Assembly (NCBI GenBank): GCA_016706225.1
Contig: JADJKB010000025.1
Span: 812,207 to 876,206 of the forward strand
Source of the DNA: Myxococcales bacterium
Lineage (GTDB): Bacteria > Myxococcota_A > Polyangia > Polyangiales > Polyangiaceae
Length of the DNA: 64,000 nt
Direction: 5' to 3'
Below, piece by piece: positions 60,727 through 64,000 of this stretch. The translations under genes and the position numbers were made by a program. The notes beneath the pieces were generated by a model. That model saw only the letters and a program-made list of their open reading frames with translations, had not been told where the DNA came from and did no database searches. How positions within the stretch are numbered: the stretch's first letter is position 1; each line of letters starts with the position of its first letter.

Positions 60727-62716
60727 ATGCCCAAAGCCATCATCACCGGCATCACTGGCCAAGACGGCTCCTATCTCGCCGAGCTTCTCCTGGAAAAAGG
60801 CTACGACGTGTGGGGGCTCGTGCGCCGCTCCTCCAGCTTCAACACCGCACGCATCGATCATCTGTACCAGGATCCGCACGTCAAGGACGAAGCTCCGCCT
60901 GGTTTACGGAGATCTGAACGACTCGACGTCCCTGGCGAACGTGCTCGAGGAAGTGAAGCCCGACGAGGTCTACAACCTCGGCGCCCAGAGTCACGTGCGA
61001 GTGAGCTACGACATCCCGGAGTACACCGGTGAGATCAGCGGTCTGGGCTCAGTGCGCCTGCTCGAGGCCATCCGCCGGCTGAACCTGAAGACCAAGTTCT
61101 ACCAGGCGAGCTCCAGTGAGCTCTACGGCAAGGTGCACGAGGTGCCGCAGAAGGAGACCACGCCGTTTCACCCGCGGAGTCCCTACGCGGCGGCCAAGGC
61201 TTACGCTTTCTACATCACGCTGAACTACCGCGAGGCGTACGGGATGTTCGCGGTCAACGGCATCCTGTTTAACCACGAGTGTGTCACTGCCGAAACTCCG
61301 GTCATCGTCAGACGACATGGCTTGATCGACATCGCCCCGATCGAGGAGATGCCATCGGGAAGACCCGAAGTCCGGAAGCGGTACACGAGCGAGCCCAGCG
61401 AGCCGCTCGAGGTGTGGACCGAAATGGGTGGAGCCGCGTCGTCTGATGACCGCGAACTGGCGCAGGAGCGCGACACCGTTCGCGGCGGCCCCGCGGCGCC
61501 GTATTCACCGTTACGCCGGAGCACGTGGTGTCCGGCCCGACGCCGAGGAGCGCCGCGCCGGCGAGGTTGTCGCTGGAGATCGCTGTCTGAGGAGCTGCCG
61601 TCCACCCCGGCAGCAACGGTGCTGACCCAGGAAGAAGCCTGTTGCTCGGCGTGTTGGTTGGGACGGCTAGTCCGACGACGGCCGTCACGCCCGCGTAACC
61701 AGAACGACACGGAATTCCTGGAGCGTGCTGCTCGAGCCTGGGTGGCGGTCTCAGGGCTGCGCATTGCCCGGGCAGACACGGGTTAGTGGTGGACCGGTGT
61801 CGACCATGGAACTGCGCGGCGCAGCCGGGTACGTTCGCGCCAACAGCACCGAACGAACCAAGCGGATCCACCCGGGTTCTGAATGCGGGCCTGAGACCCA
61901 GCGCGTTTCTAGAGGGTTATAACGCTTGCGACGGCCTCCGTGCTGGGCACGGCAAGTACGAATTTAAGTCATTCAAGACGAACGCCCGTGCTCGCTGCCG
62001 GACTCTGGCGGCTGGCGCGGACCGTGCTGAATCAGCGCGCGATCGTGCGTCGAGGACCGGGGTGAATTCACGTATTACCAAATCAACCTCAGCACCTCGA
62101 ATTCCGTGGGCAACAAGGGCGCCCCTGCGGAAGCCAGGTCGACGAGGTGGTCGCGGGGATCCGCACCTTACACGGGGTGGCTCTTCGATTCGAGACGAGA
62201 GCGGGACCTTCCACGCGGGATCGGCCAAGGCTGATCCACAACTCACCCCGGCGCGGGAGAGACTTCGTGACGCGCAAGATCAGCGCGGCGCGACGCGCAT
62301 CAAGGTGGGTCTGCAGAAGAAGCTCTACCTCGGCAACCTCGAGGCCAAGCGCGACTGGGGCTTTGCCGGTGACTACGTGGGAAGGCATGTGGCGCATGCT
62401 GCAGGCTGCTGAACCCGAGGACTACGTGCTCGCGACGGGTGAGACCCACAGCGTGCGCGAGTTCGCGGAAAAGGTGTTTGCGTCGCTGGACCTCGACTAC
62501 AAGGCGTACGTGGAGTTCGATGCCAAGTACGAGCGACCGGCCGAGGTCGACCTGCTGCTCGGGGGACTACACGAAGGCCAAGACGAAGCTGGCTGGGAGC
62601 CGAAGGTGGGGTTCGACGAGCTCGTGACGATGATGGTCGACGCTGACTTGGTGCTCGCGAAGGAAGAGAAGGCCGTTGCGGAGCACAAGGAGCGGGTGGG
62701 GCGAGGAGAGGCGTGA
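60727..62716 (+). CDS. gmd: GDP-mannose 4,6-dehydratase with intein, frameshifted
   Basis: Gmd converts GDP-mannose to GDP-4-keto-6-deoxymannose, the precursor of GDP-fucose. The N-extein (60727-61279) has the NAD loop GITGQDGSYLAEL, SSSELYGKV and YAAAKAYAFY, and ends FNHE. The C-extein (62243-62716) begins SPRRGRDFVTRKI and continues LYLGNLEAKRDWGFAGDYV, MWRMLQAAEPEDYVLATGETHSVREF. Frames break at about 60890, 62285, 62380, 62564 and 62590. The last two compensate each other, and the intended LGDYTKAKTKLGWEPKV is readable. The extein sequence is near-consensus, so the breaks look like sequencing indels. The stop overlaps the fcl GTG. Confidence 0.85.
61280..62242 (+). mobile_element. Intein with LAGLIDADG endonuclease inside gmd
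   Basis: 963 bases (321 codons) interrupt gmd between Glu and Ser of FNHE/SPRRG. Block A: CVTAETPVIV with nucleophile Cys1, then a second Hint segment EPLEVWTEMG. Block B: GAVFTVTPEHVV (61495-61530) with the TxxH motif. Endonuclease motif 1: LLGVLVG near 61640, with NQNDTEFLERA shortly after. Motif 2: AFLEGYNACDG (61905-61940). Block F: GWLFD, ETRAG, TFHAG (62165-62222). Block G: LIHN ending at 62242, followed by Ser of the extein. These blocks fall in different frames because of several one-base indels, yet both exteins share one reading phase. Class 1 splicing is predicted. Confidence 0.88.
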
Positions 62717-63670
62717 GCTCGATGATCGACTGGAAGAACACGCGCGTTCTCGTCACCGGCGGCGCCGGGTTTCTCGGCAGCTTTTTGGTCGAGAAGCTAG
62801 TCGAGCGCGGCACGCCCGAGAGCAACCTCATCATCCCGCGCTCGAAGGACTGTGACCTGGTCGACGGCAACGCCGTGCGCCGCTTGCTGGCAGACACCAA
62901 GCCGGACCTGGTCTTCCACCTGGCGGCCCGCGTCGGCGGCATCGGCGCGAACCGCGACAATCCCGGGCGGTTCTTCTACGAGAACGCGATGATGGGGATC
63001 CAGCTCATCCACGAGAGCTGGAAGGCCGGCGTGAAGAAGCTGGTCGCGTGCGGCACCATCTGCGCCTACCCCAAGTTCTGCCCGGTGCCCTTCAAGGAGG
63101 CCGACCTCTGGAACGGCTACCCGGAGGAGACCAACGCCCCCTACGGCATCGCGAAGAAGGTGATGAGCGTTCAGTCGCAGGGCTACCGCGAGCAGTACGG
63201 TTTCAACTCCGTGGTCGTGTATCCGGTGAACCTCTACGGACCCCGCGACAACTTCGATCTCCACTCGAGCCACGTCATTCCGGCCATGCTGCGCAAGTTC
63301 CACGAGGCGAAGGTTGCGGGGGCGGAGGAGGTCGTGTTGTGGGGTGACGGGTCACCGACGCGGGAGTTTTTCTACGTCGAGGATTGCGCAGAGGGGCTGG
63401 TTCTCACAGCCGAGCGCTACGACTCCAGTGAACCGATGAACCTCGGGTCGGGGGAGGAGATCTCAATCAAGGCTCTGGCGGAGATGATCCAGAAGTTGGT
63501 TGGCTACGAGGGTCGCGTCGTCGTGGGATGCGACGAAGCCGAATGGCCAGCCGCGGAGGAGGCTCGATGTGACCCGGGCGAGGGAAAGGATTGGGTTTGA
63601 GGCGAGGGTGGGGCTTGAGAGGGGACTCGCGCGGACTTTGGCCTGGTGGGTCGAGCACGCGACAGGGTGA
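62713..63670 (+). CDS. fcl: GDP-L-fucose synthase, frameshifted near the 3' end
   Basis: This SDR epimerase-reductase completes GDP-fucose synthesis after Gmd. The first frame starts at a GTG overlapping the gmd stop and shows VLVTGGAGFLGSFLVEKL, DLVFHLAARVGGIGANRD, YGIAKKVMSVQS and GDGSPTREFFYVEDCAEG. At about 63523 an extra base (GTCGTCGTGGG) shifts the frame. In the corrected frame 48 codons follow, with QPRRRLDVTRAR and GLARTLAWWVEH, and a TGA at 63668-63670, the normal Fcl C-terminus. The uncorrected frame ends at 63600. Confidence 0.85.
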
Positions 63671-63736
63671 GGATAGCGGGGTGGTTCCCACGTCAGTCGA
63701 GCGTCGAGCGTGGTGCGACGCCGCTGCCGCAAGGCA

Positions 63737-64000
63737 TCAATTAGCCTTCGCTGATTTCGACCCGCGGGAATCGTCTCCGTACCGATAGCGAAGGCGCACG
63801 GTTTGGCCAGCCGAGAAGGTGCGTTCTCGGATGCGGTGAACGAATAGTCGCCAGTTGTTGTCGGTTTCGGCCCGCCCAGTCGTAACCGTGACGCCGTGGG
63901 CGAGGTCCAGGTCGGCCCAGACCGCGACGCCGTTCGCTGTGCCAGAGCGCTCGACTTCAAGCTCAAGTTCGACATCCACGGCGCTGGCGTCCAGTGTCGA
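63737..64000 (-). CDS. C-terminus of an arginine methyltransferase-like protein (partial)
   Basis: The last 87 codons of a gene that enters from beyond base 64000. The segment TANGVAVWADLDLAHGVTVT, followed by NNWRLFVHRI and GQTVRLRYRYG, resembles the C-terminal beta-barrel of PRMT-type SAM methyltransferases (family pattern G...GfavWFD, then W.q..f, then G..i). The SAM-binding part is outside the window. It is convergent with fcl. Confidence 0.5.
   Translation of the reverse strand, partial: STLDASAVDVELELEVERSGTANGVAVWADLDLAHGVTVTTGRAETDNNWRLFVHRIRERTFSAGQTVRLRYRYGDDSRGSKSAKAN

Noticed and set aside
61280..62242. Group I intron or insertion sequence in gmd
   Set aside because: The junction residues (Cys first, His-Asn then Ser) and the splicing blocks work at protein level; no transposase, inverted ends or intron core is seen.
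61280..62242. Hedgehog-type or bacterial intein-like (BIL) domain
   Set aside because: The element is flanked by both halves of one conserved protein at a conserved motif and carries a LAGLIDADG endonuclease, which fits a true intein.
1..64000. tRNA, rRNA and riboswitches
   Set aside because: No tRNA T-loop pattern, rRNA segment or known riboswitch consensus was noticed by eye. A covariance-model scan would be needed to exclude them.

Overview
The window is a GC-rich stretch (GTG and TTG starts common, G/C third codon positions, genes packed with 4-base ATGA/GTGA overlaps) that looks like a myxobacterium, probably from the Polyangia/Sorangiineae side of the Myxococcota. This rests on two eukaryote-like Ser/Thr kinases, one fused to a DUF4388-type domain, many lipoproteins of unknown function, Lys/Ala-rich tails on enzymes, and a typical deltaproteobacterial rpsP-khpA-rimM-trmD-RNA methyltransferase operon. 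The assignment is inferred from gene content only.

Layout. 0-8 kb: LptD-like protein, a PleD-like response regulator/diguanylate cyclase, a TolC-type channel, a Fic-fold protein with a ruined catalytic motif, and methionine aminopeptidase. 8-16 kb: an NifU-like domain protein lacking one cluster cysteine, the ribosome/tRNA maturation operon, a TrmN6-like methyltransferase, a TPR protein and an LpxL-type acyltransferase. 16-24 kb: a DUF72-like protein with a poly-Asp tail, a degenerate gamma-glutamyltranspeptidase homologue, rpmB, N-formylglutamate amidohydrolase plus XerC/D, trpGDC and a PilZ protein. 24-42 kb: hydrolase, CorC/CNNM-like protein, truB, an acyltransferase, an SDR protein, two Ser/Thr kinases, gatCA with a GNAT gene and a lipoprotein, then rpsB-tsf.

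42-53 kb is the accessory part. It has a G-rich tract with a run of about 19 G, an exact 12 x 26-bp tandem array of palindromes, and a dTDP-sugar cluster (rfbA, an rfbD-like gene, rfbB) whose rfbD/rfbB junction is triplicated in 74-bp units, giving two overlapping 25-codon mini-ORFs. These are followed by an HNH endonuclease with a 17-residue repeat built on an 18-bp palindrome, a MntA/HepT (MNT-HEPN) toxin-antitoxin pair, a frameshifted sulfatase, a DUF4143-type ATPase remnant and a UDP-sugar dehydrogenase.

53-64 kb holds a large PHP-type metallohydrolase lipoprotein, carA-carB, and the GDP-mannose to GDP-fucose genes gmd and fcl. The main discovery is in gmd. Between the Glu and Ser of its conserved FNHE/SPRRG segment lies a 963-nt insertion that starts with Cys, ends in His-Asn before Ser, and carries recognisable intein splicing blocks and a two-motif LAGLIDADG endonuclease. 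It is a class 1 intein in GDP-mannose 4,6-dehydratase. The reading frame of carB, gmd (with the intein) and fcl is broken by single- and double-base indels although the protein sequence is well conserved, so consensus error is a serious alternative to decay here.
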